From CADEEX01 sp040081555 (GTDB lineage: Bacteria; Acidobacteriota; Vicinamibacteria; Vicinamibacterales; CAVVIG01), in the NCBI GenBank assembly GCA_040081555.1, contig JBEBGG010000002.1, forward strand, positions 5,652 through 69,651: 64,000 nucleotides of DNA, read 5' to 3'. Shown piece by piece: positions 8,946 through 17,385 of this stretch. A model generated the notes under the pieces. That model searched no databases, was not told the DNA's origin, and saw only the letters and a list, made by a program, of their open reading frames with translations. Position numbers and translations under genes: made by a program. Each line of letters begins with the position of its first letter. Position 1 is the stretch's first letter.

Positions 8946-11045
8946 ATGCGCCCTCTTCGTCTCGCCGTCGGTTGTAGCATCGGGCTCCTGCTCGTGGCGC
9001 TGATGTGGCCGCTGGCGACGGGACAGATCTTCGTTCGGGACGATGTGGCCGGATTCCATCTGCCGGTCCGCTACCTGTATCAGCAGGCACTACTTGCCGG
9101 TGATTCGGTATTGTGGACACCGTCGCTCTACTCGGGCTTCTACCTGTTTGGCGAAGGGCAGGCGGGGATGGCGCACCCGCTGCATTGGTTCCTCTACAGG
9201 TGCTTTCCCCTGACGACCGCCCTCAACCTGGAGATTGTGGCCAGCTACCTGGCGCTTCTTGCCGGCGGCGCGTTGTTGCTCCGGCGCATGAGTTTCGCAG
9301 CACCCATAGCGTGGTTCGGCGGAATGGTGTTCGCATTCAGCGGTTCGACCCTCCTGCATCTAATGCACGTCAACGCCGTGGCCGTCATCGCCCACACACC
9401 ATGGTTGCTGTTGGCGGCCGATATCCTCATGGCTTCAGAGCAGCGTGCCGCCAGGGCGATGGCCTTCGCCGGGATCTCAGTGCTGCTCGCCTCACAGCTC
9501 TTGCTCGGTCATCCGCAGTACGTGTCCATCTCCTGGATGGCGGTGGGCTACCTGGTGCTCTGCTCCAGCGGGGGGCCCCATCGAGGGCGGAGTCTGGTCC
9601 TGCTGTCTGGCGCCATTGTCTTGGGATGCGCAATGGCGGCCATCCAAGTGTTGCCGACGCTCGACGTGCTGCGTGATTCGCTCCATGCCAATCTGCCTGC
9701 GGATGTACAGCTCCAGGTCTCGCTTGACGTGCGCCGTGACGTGTTCGTGTTCCTGTCGCCGGGGGCGGTGAGATTCGGTCTTCTTCACGAGTTCGCCACC
9801 TACAACGGGGCCTTCTGCACCGTCGCCCTTTGTTGGGTGGGTCTGCGATGGCGCACGATGACACGCCGCCGTGTTGCGCTCGCGTTGGTCGGACTCCTCG
9901 TGATTGGTTTCGTTCTTTCGCTCGGAAGCGCTGGCGGACTGTATCCGCTATTGGCGAAACTACCTGGAATGAACGCGTTCCGTGCGCCGGCGAGACATAT
10001 CGTGCTCGCACACCTTGCGCTCAGCGGCCTGGCGGCGATCGTGCTCGAAGATCTGTGGTTGCTGCGTGAGCGCGATGAGATCGTCCCCCTTCGAACGTTC
10101 TATCCGCTAGCCATCGTCGCGTGGCTTGCCATCTTGATCACCTTCAATGCGCCATCACCGACGACGGGCCCCTGGTTAATGAATCCATGGCTGTGGGTGG
10201 GGCTCCTGGTAGCCGTGACGGCACTCGTGATCCTGTCTATGCAGGGGCGCAAGTGGGCCCTGCCGGCGTTGGTCGCACTCGTCGCCCTGGATCAGGGTCT
10301 GTGGGGCTTTGGCTACATCTACGATCGTGAGGGGCAAGGACTCGCGACGATTGAATCGGTCATGACGGCCGAGCCGTCACCGCCTGCTCGCGCTGGCGAG
10401 TCGGTCTTTCAGGCTCTGGTGGAGGGCGATCGCGGGAATCTGGTGGTGCTTCATGGCCTGAAGCGCTCGAACGGCTACGCCGGACTCATGCCAGCAACGG
10501 AACTCAATCCGGCAGACCCTACGACTCAACGGCTCGGCGGCGTAGCATGGGCGCGGTCCGATGGCTCATGGTCCCGGGTTGAGGACCCGATGCCGCGAGC
10601 CAGACTGCTCGCTTCGTGGGTACAAAGCAGCGATGCGGGACGCGATGTCCACACCGTCAACATCCATCGAACAGCCATCGTCAGGGGCCCGATCGGCTCG
10701 TTGGAGGGAGACCCCGGAGTCGTGCGCGTGGTCGTGGATCGACCAGGCCGACTGGTTCTGGACTCGGCGGCCGAAGGGCGGCAGTTGCTTGTGACGACCG
10801 AACGCTTTCACGTCGGCTGGAAAGTAACTGTCGACGACGACGCGGCCACGACCATTCCGGTCTTCGGCGATTACCTCGGCGTTGTCGTACCAGCGGGCGC
10901 ACATCGGGTACAGCTTCGCTTCGCACCTGAAAGCGTGGCGTGGGGCGCCCGGATCAGTATCCTCGGCGTCGCCGCCGCCGCGGGTCTGACGATGTTGCTG
11001 GCGTGGACGCCTCGCCAACATGTCGCTCGGCGGGCCAATGGCTGA
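8946..11045 (+). CDS. YfhO-family membrane protein
   Basis: 699 residues. Eleven or more hydrophobic helices are followed by a soluble domain from about residue 480. The N-terminal part, with FVRDDVAGFHLPVRYLYQ, WTPSLYSGFYLFGEGQAG and HPLHWFLYR, matches the YfhO family (GT-C-like; Bacillus YfhO is implicated in lipoteichoic acid glycosylation). The C-terminal stretch FHVGWKVTVDD and GDYLGVVVPAGAHRVQLRF is the beta-rich domain typical of these proteins. A TTG at 8937 overlapping the previous stop is an alternative start. I prefer ATG 8946, though neither has a strong ribosome-binding site. Confidence 0.75.
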   Translation: MRPLRLAVGCSIGLLLVALMWPLATGQIFVRDDVAGFHLPVRYLYQQALLAGDSVLWTPSLYSGFYLFGEGQAGMAHPLHWFLYRCFPLTTALNLEIVASYLALLAGGALLLRRMSFAAPIAWFGGMVFAFSGSTLLHLMHVNAVAVIAHTPWLLLAADILMASEQRAARAMAFAGISVLLASQLLLGHPQYVSISWMAVGYLVLCSSGGPHRGRSLVLLSGAIVLGCAMAAIQVLPTLDVLRDSLHANLPADVQLQVSLDVRRDVFVFLSPGAVRFGLLHEFATYNGAFCTVALCWVGLRWRTMTRRRVALALVGLLVIGFVLSLGSAGGLYPLLAKLPGMNAFRAPARHIVLAHLALSGLAAIVLEDLWLLRERDEIVPLRTFYPLAIVAWLAILITFNAPSPTTGPWLMNPWLWVGLLVAVTALVILSMQGRKWALPALVALVALDQGLWGFGYIYDREGQGLATIESVMTAEPSPPARAGESVFQALVEGDRGNLVVLHGLKRSNGYAGLMPATELNPADPTTQRLGGVAWARSDGSWSRVEDPMPRARLLASWVQSSDAGRDVHTVNIHRTAIVRGPIGSLEGDPGVVRVVVDRPGRLVLDSAAEGRQLLVTTERFHVGWKVTVDDDAATTIPVFGDYLGVVVPAGAHRVQLRFAPESVAWGARISILGVAAAAGLTMLLAWTPRQHVARRANG

Positions 11046-12210
11046 GGAGCCTTTCGCAGCCGGTTGGCTCGACCGATGGATTGAGGCCGCCGCCCCGCTC
11101 TTGTGGTGCGCGCTGCTCCTCGGCATCTGTTACTCGGTCGCCATTGCCTGGAACGTCGAGTCGCCGGATTTCGACGTCTTTGTCGCCAGCGCTCGGGCCT
11201 GGTGGCGGGGCGCTGATCCTTATCAGGGATTCTTTGGTGAGGGACGCGGAATCAATCTCAATCCACCGCTAGCTGTCGTGGCGTTTGCGCCCATGGCCTG
11301 GCTTCCTGGAAAGACGGGACTCGCCGTGTGGCTACTGTTGAACGCAGCGGCGATCTGCTGGACTGCGTCGATCATCCTCCGGCAGACTAACGTGCCGCTG
11401 CTTGCGACTGCCCTCATCGGCTATTCGTCGTTGACCGGCCTGCTGGCGCTTCAACTCGGACAACTGAGTGCGGTGCTGTGCCCACTGGTTACTCTTGCAT
11501 GGCTTGCCGATCGGAGCGACCGCGCGACCAAGGCCGCGGTTCTCGTTGGGTTGCTCGTCTATCTGAAGCCATTTTTCGCACTGTTCATCCTCTACTGGCT
11601 GTGGCGGAGAAAGTGGCGTTCCTCGCTGGTCGCAGGCGGGGTCGTCGTAGTGATGATGGCTGCGACCTTCGTGGTCTGGCCCTCGTTGACCCTGCGGTGG
11701 ATTGAGGCGTTGCGTGTGGTTCGGTGGCAGGGACTGGCCTTGAACGGGTCCGTCGAGGGCCTGACGCACCGTATGTTCGGGCCCCCGATATCTGGGGCAA
11801 GACCTGCGCTGGCACCGTTTGTCGTGTCCTCGATCGTTGAGCAGGTCGCCACGTTGGCCGGGTGGGCGATTGTCGTCGCCTTGTCGTGGCGGGCGCTTCG
11901 GCGGGTATCGAATGTCGACCGAGAGTGGTCGATCGTCGGCATGGGCGCGTTGTTGCTGTCGCCTCTCGGATGGAGCTACTACCTGGGGATGTTCGCCGTG
12001 CCTCTCGCCGCAACGCTTCCTCTGTCCGCCGTAGTCGTTCCGCTACTGTTCCTCAACGTTCCATCAGCGACACTGGCGAGCGCTCAATTCACTGCGCTCG
12101 GAAGCGCAACGGCGGGTTCGGTCGTGTTCTGGAGCTTCTTGCTCCTCTGGATTCAGGCGATGAGGGCCGCACAAGGCCCTCTCGTCATCGCCCCACCCGC
12201 ACGACGCTGA
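11020..12210 (+). CDS. GT87-family (DUF2029) polytopic glycosyltransferase
   Basis: 396 residues, about ten membrane helices. ESPDFDVFVASARAWWRGAD near residue 48 and the following NPPLAVVAFAPMAWLP fit the DUF2029/GT87 pattern, with D52 or D54 the candidate catalytic acidic residue. It is the second GT87 protein of the cluster and is only distantly similar to the one at 2735-4024. ATG 11020 overlaps the YfhO-like gene by 26 bases, while ATG 11038 (MAEEPF) reduces this to 8 and is an alternative. The 3' end runs 26 bases into the convergent DUF192 gene. Likely role: surface glycan or glycolipid assembly. Confidence 0.8.
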   Translation: MSLGGPMAEEPFAAGWLDRWIEAAAPLLWCALLLGICYSVAIAWNVESPDFDVFVASARAWWRGADPYQGFFGEGRGINLNPPLAVVAFAPMAWLPGKTGLAVWLLLNAAAICWTASIILRQTNVPLLATALIGYSSLTGLLALQLGQLSAVLCPLVTLAWLADRSDRATKAAVLVGLLVYLKPFFALFILYWLWRRKWRSSLVAGGVVVVMMAATFVVWPSLTLRWIEALRVVRWQGLALNGSVEGLTHRMFGPPISGARPALAPFVVSSIVEQVATLAGWAIVVALSWRALRRVSNVDREWSIVGMGALLLSPLGWSYYLGMFAVPLAATLPLSAVVVPLLFLNVPSATLASAQFTALGSATAGSVVFWSFLLLWIQAMRAAQGPLVIAPPARR

Positions 12211-12577
12211 ACACGTCACCGCGTCTCACGTCAGCGGGCACCTGCCCGGCCGCAAACTCAATAGTGGCGAATGCGCCAAATGAGCCGCTCAGGCGCCAGG
12301 CCGCCATAGAACGACGCACTTTCAGTACTCGGCCATCCTTCGCGACAAACACGACGTCGATCGGGAACTTCATGAAGAACGTGTGGACCGCGCTGCACGG
12401 CGCGATGATCATGGCCGTGCCCAGGGACAACGAGGTGTGGTTCAGGAGACCCGTACGCCGACTCGCCGAGTCGAAGGCGGTCAGCAGCGTCGACGCGACC
12501 ACGGCGTCGGTGTTCGCGTTGATCAGTTGAAATTGCGACGAATCGTCGTTGAGAAGATGAGAGAGAAAATGCGCCAC
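12185..12577 (-). CDS. DUF192 family protein
   Basis: 130 residues. The DUF192 core is clear: LLTAFDSASRRTGLLNHTSL, then the conserved FMKFPIDVVFVAKDGRVLKV and a C-terminal IEFAAGQVPADVRRGDVFSV. DUF192 proteins are small beta-rich proteins of unknown function, usually about 120-170 residues and often with a signal peptide. None is evident here. The start is a GTG at 12577 with no strong ribosome-binding site, so the exact N-terminus is uncertain. Its 3' end overlaps the convergent GT87 gene by 26 bases. Confidence 0.8.
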   Translation of the reverse strand: MAHFLSHLLNDDSSQFQLINANTDAVVASTLLTAFDSASRRTGLLNHTSLSLGTAMIIAPCSAVHTFFMKFPIDVVFVAKDGRVLKVRRSMAAWRLSGSFGAFATIEFAAGQVPADVRRGDVFSVVRVGR

Positions 12578-12914
12578 GGGCGTGCAGCTCGCAGCGACAT
12601 CCTACCGGAAGGAGGCGCGAAGAAGAACCCGTACGCTACGCGGCGTCTGCGAACGATTCAGCGACGACTGGGGTTCTCAGTGTCGAGTCGCTCAATACGA
12701 TTGCTTCCTTGACCACAGCCGGTTCAAATCCAGACGCTGCCAACAGTTGGGCAAACTTCAACTTCCACGCTATGTCTGGCGTTGTCCCAGGTTCAAGCAT
12801 CAAGTCTGCTCGGGAGTCCCACATCATGGCCATGCGATGGATGAGGCAACAGGCGTGCCGCTGCCTTCGATCGGAGACGATACGCAGCGCCGTGCAACGG
12901 GCATCCGCTATGAC
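12578..12914. other. 337-bp gap between dusB and the DUF192 gene
   Basis: No RNA gene, promoter or terminator of convincing quality was found here. The only coding candidate is the short minus-strand frame listed at 12636-12833. A divergent control element is not needed, since both neighbours point leftward. Confidence 0.4.
12636..12833 (-). CDS. Possible small protein of unknown function
   Basis: A 65-codon frame from ATG 12833 to TAG. The same frame stays open about 27 codons further upstream without a better start. The peptide is mixed in composition, with helical-looking segments such as DIAWKLKFAQLLAASGF and no motif I recognise. No ribosome-binding site precedes either ATG (12833 or 12824). 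Third-position GC looks lower than in neighbouring genes, arguing for an unexpressed frame or decayed gene. It lies in the same orientation as dusB and the DUF192 gene. Confidence 0.25.
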   Translation of the reverse strand: MAMMWDSRADLMLEPGTTPDIAWKLKFAQLLAASGFEPAVVKEAIVLSDSTLRTPVVAESFADAA

Positions 12915-14033
12915 TTACGAAGCTGATCGTTGGGTACCAATTTCGCAATTGGGGCCTTCGTCGCGGTTGAAAGAGGTCGTGATCAAGTCGCGCAGTGCGG
13001 CGACCGACGGCGTGCTGTTCAGCGCGTGACGCAGTTCCGGTCCGCCATCGAGGCCCTTGGTGTAGTAACCGCCGAGCGCCCGAATCTTGTTGATGACCCA
13101 GCGGTCGTGAGAGGTCCTGAGTTCTGAATTCGGAATGCTTGGTGCGTTCTCGGTACCAAGTTCAGGGTTCCGTGCCAGCTTCGGCACAGCACGCTCGTTC
13201 TCGCGCACTCGCTCATGCTCGAGCAGGGCAATGTAGTCCAGCAGAAACTGGCCGCGCTCGGCCCGACTGGCGACGCGGGCAGGGCGACCGCTCAGTAGAT
13301 CCGCAGCTTGCGCGAGGATCCATGGATTGCGAAGTACGCCCCGGCCGACAAGCACCCCCGCGACGCCGCTCTGCAGTTTCTCGACGATCTGTTCTGGTGT
13401 CACCACGTCGCCGCTACCGAAGACCGGAATCGTCAGCCGTGACGCAACTCGGGCCACGATGTCCCAATCCGCGGCGCCGGTGTAGCTTTGCGCTGCGGTC
13501 CGGCCGTGGATAGTAACCGCGCTTGCGCCCGCATCTTGCACCATCTCCGCCACCGTTTCGCAGTTGCGCTCGGCGTCGTTCCACCCACTGCGCATCTTGA
13601 CCGTGACAGGGATCTTCACCGCCTTTGTCATTGCCGCAATCACCTCCGCGGCGTGCGTTGGCTCGCGCATCAGGCTGCAGCCCGCGTGGTGCTTGGCGAT
13701 CTTCGGCACCGGGCAACCCATATTGACGTCGACAATATCGGCGCCCATCTGTTCGACGATCTGTGCGGCCACCGACATCTTCGCCGGATCGCCCCCGAAG
13801 ATCTGAATTGAGACTGGCCGTTCCTCGGCGGTGTACTCGGCAAATTCGAGAGTGCGGTCGATTCCTCGGACAAGCCCTTCTGAGCTGACCATCTCGGTAA
13901 CAACCAGACCGCAGCCGCCGAGGCGCTTCACAAGTCTTCGAAAGGCGGAGTCCGTCATGCCAGCCATGGGGGCAATTCCCAAGGGGGCCGGAAGCAGGGC
14001 GCCGCCGATTCTCAACGGCTGAAACAAGTTCAT
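12915..14033 (-). CDS. dusB: tRNA-dihydrouridine synthase DusB
   Basis: 372 residues from ATG 14033. The flavin-dependent TIM barrel is complete: LGIAPMAGMTDSAFRRL near the N-terminus, QIFGGDPAKM, the catalytic-cysteine segment VDVNMGCPVPKI, KMRSGWND, TIHGRTAAQSYTG, FGSGDVV and GVLVGRGVLRNPW. It reduces uridines in tRNA D-loops. The helical C-terminal domain is present (RWVINKIRALGGYYTKGL) but is preceded by about 25 extra residues, and the protein ends in another extra tail. Both additions consist of related short N-x-E-L-G-T-like units (see the repeat features). Upstream in-frame starts at 14063 (ATG) and 14069 (TTG) are possible. Confidence 0.9.
   Translation of the reverse strand: MNLFQPLRIGGALLPAPLGIAPMAGMTDSAFRRLVKRLGGCGLVVTEMVSSEGLVRGIDRTLEFAEYTAEERPVSIQIFGGDPAKMSVAAQIVEQMGADIVDVNMGCPVPKIAKHHAGCSLMREPTHAAEVIAAMTKAVKIPVTVKMRSGWNDAERNCETVAEMVQDAGASAVTIHGRTAAQSYTGAADWDIVARVASRLTIPVFGSGDVVTPEQIVEKLQSGVAGVLVGRGVLRNPWILAQAADLLSGRPARVASRAERGQFLLDYIALLEHERVRENERAVPKLARNPELGTENAPSIPNSELRTSHDRWVINKIRALGGYYTKGLDGGPELRHALNSTPSVAALRDLITTSFNRDEGPNCEIGTQRSAS
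12931..12955 (-). repeat. Repeat-like unit at the dusB 3' end
   Basis: Encodes NCEIGTQ, part of the extra C-terminal tail of DusB. It shares the core TTGGTACC and flanking GAA with the unit at 13153-13172, read in the same frame, where the peptide is NPELGTE. Confidence 0.45.
13118..13172 (-). repeat. Degenerate minisatellite-like insert in dusB
   Basis: On the minus strand this segment reads as related short units, GAACCCTGAACTTGGTACC then GAATTCAGAACTCAGGACC, encoding NPELGTE and NSELRTS. It sits between the catalytic barrel and the conserved RWVINKIRAL helix, where DusB proteins normally have only a short linker. The reading frame is preserved. Confidence 0.55.
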
Positions 14034-14330
14034 CGAATTGCTGACAATAGTCGAACCGTTCATGTCCAAATAGCCGCTGAATTCTCGGACGGTGGTCTAC
14101 AGGGCCCAGGAAAGTCTATCCACTAAGTCGATGTTGAACAATAAGTTATAGTCTCAAATGTCCCGTCACTGCACAGGTCGGCGCGGCTCTGCTGCGGGCG
14201 GAGATCTGGAAATGATGTGTTAGGCCTTCCCCGATCTTGGAGGGAGTCTCTTCGTGGCTCGATGATTGCTCTTGAGCTAGTTACTAATCCGCGTGTAGCG
14301 CGCACCTTGCAGACTGATACCCCCTTTCAG

Positions 14331-15746
14331 ATGCCGGCTCGGCCGTACATCCTCATCGCCATCTCAAACGTCAGCCGCGCGACTCGCTATCGCCAGTTTG
14401 CCGGGGCGACGTTGCGTCTCGACACGACCGTCGTGCGCGATGGCGAAGAAGCGTTGCAGGAAATGGCGCGGCGCGGAGCCCCGTCCCTGCTCATTGTCGA
14501 CCTCTCTCTGCCACGCGTCGATGGGTTTGCCGTTGTACGAAAGGTGCGCCGTCAGGCCACCGACGCCGACACCCGCGTCGTCGTTGTGGCGGCGCATGAG
14601 TCGCTGCTTGCTGCGGCTCGTGAGCTCTCGACGTCGCTGTCAATTTCGAGCATTCTGCCGCTCGACGTCGACGACGATACGCTGCGCGAGGCACTCACCG
14701 CTGAAGCAGAGGCAATCCAAGGCCCGGCCACTGCACCCGCCACCTCCGTCACACCGTCAAACCTCCGCGGCCGCGCGGTGGATGCTAGTGATGTGATGGA
14801 CCGCGCGGCAATCGACGTGCGCCGACGCTTCAAGCTCCCGATTAGCATTGCCTACCTCCGTATTGGGCAGGAAGAAGGCATGACGTTTCAGGTTGCGGCC
14901 TTGCATCCTGACGCCGCGGCTGCATTGCACGATATTTCGGAATTCAAGTTCCTGAAGCAGGTGGCCGACGCTGTCGATCCGCTGGTGGTTCCTTCTGTAG
15001 AAACACATCCCCTGTTCGCGCAGTACCTCGCCAAGGGACCGCGGCCCATTCGCGGCGTCGCCGCGGTGCCAGTGCCGATATCGCGGGGCGACGCCTGTGC
15101 CGCGATCTGCATCCTGGACACGAAACCGCTGACGCTCGACGCCGCCGATATCGATGCCCTCGCTAACTTTGGCAAAAGCGTAGGGATGGAACTCGACCGG
15201 ATGCTTTCGCCGCAGCCAAACGACTCCGGACCGCTTGACATCAACGTCGAGGAAGTCAAGACGCTGCAGTATCTGGCGTCGACAGACCCGCTCACGGGCA
15301 TCGCCAACAGGCGCGGCGGTGAGAAACATATCGCCAACGAGATCTCTCGCGCTAAACGGGAGCGTCGTCCCCTGAGTTGCGTCCTGCTCGATATCGATCG
15401 CTTCAAGCAGGTGAACGATACCTACGGACATCAGGCCGGCGACCAGCTGCTGCGCGATATAGGCACGCTGCTGCGTCGCACAGTACGCGCCTATGACATC
15501 CTGGTGCGATGGGGCGGCGAAGAATTCCTAATGGTGCTGCCGGGAGTTGATCTCGAGACGGCGCGTCTCCTTGCCGAGCGCGTCCGGGTCGCGGTAGAAA
15601 CCATCGACACCCACGGCATCGGACCGGTGACCATCTCAGGCGGCGTAGCCAAATTCGAAATGGACTACGACTTCGCGACGACGCTCAAGACGGCCGACCA
15701 GCGGCTCTATCAGGCCAAAGCCAGCGGACGCAATCGGATCCTCTAG
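14331..15746 (+). CDS. Response-regulator diguanylate cyclase (REC-GAF-GGDEF)
   Basis: 471 residues. The receiver domain (about 1-125) has the phospho-acceptor D57 in LLIVDLSLPRVDGF. A GAF-like region (about 160-310) follows. The GGDEF domain begins at LASTDPLTGIANRR and carries the active-site motif GGEEF (395-399). The inhibitory I-site RAYD (386-389) lies exactly five residues before it, so c-di-GMP product inhibition is expected. Frames open upstream to ATG 14262 and GTG 14217, but the receiver fold starts at PYILIAIS just after ATG 14331. No histidine kinase gene is adjacent. Its stop abuts the convergent NusG-like gene with no intervening base. Confidence 0.88.
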   Translation: MPARPYILIAISNVSRATRYRQFAGATLRLDTTVVRDGEEALQEMARRGAPSLLIVDLSLPRVDGFAVVRKVRRQATDADTRVVVVAAHESLLAAARELSTSLSISSILPLDVDDDTLREALTAEAEAIQGPATAPATSVTPSNLRGRAVDASDVMDRAAIDVRRRFKLPISIAYLRIGQEEGMTFQVAALHPDAAAALHDISEFKFLKQVADAVDPLVVPSVETHPLFAQYLAKGPRPIRGVAAVPVPISRGDACAAICILDTKPLTLDAADIDALANFGKSVGMELDRMLSPQPNDSGPLDINVEEVKTLQYLASTDPLTGIANRRGGEKHIANEISRAKRERRPLSCVLLDIDRFKQVNDTYGHQAGDQLLRDIGTLLRRTVRAYDILVRWGGEEFLMVLPGVDLETARLLAERVRVAVETIDTHGIGPVTISGGVAKFEMDYDFATTLKTADQRLYQAKASGRNRIL

Positions 15747-16253
15747 TCAGTATTCCTTCACGTCCGCCGCGTCAACGTCGACAGATACGGCCTGGCCGAT
15801 CAGTTCGACTGACAATACCAGCCGCGCGCGCGGCGAGTCCTTGCGCATCAGTCTTCCGACCACACCTTTCAGCGGGCCGTGGACAACCTCTACCATCATC
15901 CCCTCCCGCAACAGTGGGGATGGGTCGAACTGCAACTCGCTGTCGACCAGAAGACGGATGCTGTCGAGTTCGATGTCTGGGATCGGGATCGGCTTGCCGT
16001 CAACAGAAACAATGCTGACGACTCCGGAGCATTTAAGGATGGCGAGCGAATCGCCGGGAGCAAAGCGGGCGAAGCAATAGCCTGGGAACAGCGGCCAGCT
16101 GAGCTTCTTCTTGCGGTCTTTCCACCAGCTCCAACGCGTCATCGTTGGAAGAAACGACTCGATCTGTTTTTGAGCCAACTGTGCTCGAACCGTCTGCTCG
16201 TGACGCGAGCGAGTCCAGACGGCGTACCATTGAGCCGCAGGTGCCTTCGTCAT
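15747..16253 (-). CDS. NusG-like transcription antiterminator (UpxY/LoaP/RfaH type)
   Basis: 168 residues. The NGN domain is seen at the N-terminus (QWYAVWTRSRHEQTVRAQL and PLFPGYCFARF) and a KOW domain near residues 110-140 (EGMMVEVVHGPLKGVVGRL). The basic WSWWKDRKKK segment and short length resemble specialised NusG paralogues, which usually control long polysaccharide or secondary-metabolite operons, rather than housekeeping NusG, which normally sits with secE and rplK. No such operon follows it here: 67 bp upstream is surA and downstream is the convergent cyclase. Its target may be the surface-glycan genes elsewhere in the window or genome. Confidence 0.82.
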   Translation of the reverse strand: MTKAPAAQWYAVWTRSRHEQTVRAQLAQKQIESFLPTMTRWSWWKDRKKKLSWPLFPGYCFARFAPGDSLAILKCSGVVSIVSVDGKPIPIPDIELDSIRLLVDSELQFDPSPLLREGMMVEVVHGPLKGVVGRLMRKDSPRARLVLSVELIGQAVSVDVDAADVKEY

Positions 16254-16320
16254 CGAGGCACTTTAGTGGACCACTTCCCGTGACAGCTCACCGGCGCGCC
16301 TCACACAGTGATGCGTCGCG

Positions 16321-17385
16321 CTACTGGAGCGGTGACGCCGCGCCCGAGGCCTTCGACTGCTTGACGCCGTCGTCGTACGAGCGCTTCACTTCGGCGTTCT
16401 TCCATTCGATGATCGCTTCAGCGCGCAGCTTCTCGAGATACTTCTGGAATTCGCTCTGCCGCTTGGCCGTGAACACGCGATTGCTGATGTCTTCGTGAGC
16501 CTCGGCAAATGAGCGAGTGACCGCTTCGCTCTTCGATTCGAGCTTGAGTACCTGGTAGCCACGTTGACCGCGTAGGACGTCGCTCGTGTCGCCCACCTTC
16601 ATCGCAGCAAGCACCGTCTTCAAGTCACTCGACACATCATTCAAGCTAAGCGGACCGACGAGGCCCGCGTTGGCGCGGGAGGGTGAGTCAGAGAGGTCGG
16701 CGGCGAGCTTTTCAAAGCTCTCACCGGCGAGCGCGCGCGCTCGGATCGCAGTAGCCTTCGTACGAGCCGTAGTGTCATCCGCCACTGACGTCGTGGGTCC
16801 GGCCGGCACATTTACGGAGATCTCTCGCAAGGTAATCGTCTGCGGTGAGGTGAACTCGCTGAGGTGCGCATCGTAGTAACGTCGCGCCTCATCGTCCGAC
16901 ACGGCGATCCGGCCGAGGACCTCGTTCTGCTGGACACGAGAGATGATCATCTGACGCTCGAGATTCTTGCGGAGCTCAACAAGCGTCATGCTCTCCTGCT
17001 TGAGCGCGGCCTGGAACTGCTCGTCGCTCTCGATCTTGTTTTCTTTCTTGATGTTGTCGACTACGGTGTTGAACTGGTCATCGCCCATCCGGTAGCCGAG
17101 TTCGTGCCCACGCTGAACGATGAGCATTTCGTCGACGATGGTGACAAGCAGTTGGGGAGTGGCCTGCTGAAGCATCTGGCGAAGCTGCGCGTCTGGGAGA
17201 TCCGACTTATCGGCCCCCGAACCCATTTGCCGAAGGGCTTGAATTTGACGTTGTTCAAGGTCGGTCTTGGTAAAGATTTCTCCGTTCACCTTGACGATGA
17301 TTTGCTGGACGATGTCGGCGGTCAGCGCCGGCGCTGTGAGGGCGGTAGCAAGCACGACGACTGCCGTGAGTTGAGTGATCTTCAT
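16321..17385 (-). CDS. surA: Periplasmic peptidyl-prolyl isomerase/chaperone SurA-like
   Basis: 354 residues with a cleavable signal peptide (hydrophobic stretch ending near ALTA). The SurA N-terminal chaperone region starts at VNGEIFTKTDLEQRQIQAL and extends to about residue 165. A parvulin-type PpiC region follows, about 175-280, with ITLREISVNVP, FEKLAADLSDSPSRANAGLVGPL and GYQVLKLESKSE. It would escort outer-membrane proteins across the periplasm. It has a single parvulin domain, shorter than E. coli SurA (about 430 residues with two). It lies 117 bp downstream of mfd on the same strand. Confidence 0.88.
   Translation of the reverse strand: MKITQLTAVVVLATALTAPALTADIVQQIIVKVNGEIFTKTDLEQRQIQALRQMGSGADKSDLPDAQLRQMLQQATPQLLVTIVDEMLIVQRGHELGYRMGDDQFNTVVDNIKKENKIESDEQFQAALKQESMTLVELRKNLERQMIISRVQQNEVLGRIAVSDDEARRYYDAHLSEFTSPQTITLREISVNVPAGPTTSVADDTTARTKATAIRARALAGESFEKLAADLSDSPSRANAGLVGPLSLNDVSSDLKTVLAAMKVGDTSDVLRGQRGYQVLKLESKSEAVTRSFAEAHEDISNRVFTAKRQSEFQKYLEKLRAEAIIEWKNAEVKRSYDDGVKQSKASGAASPLQ

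Noticed and set aside
14034..14330. Promoter or riboswitch in the dusB-GGDEF divergent gap
   Set aside because: TTGAAC and TATAGT near 14131-14155 are only about 7 bases apart, and no structured aptamer pattern was seen.
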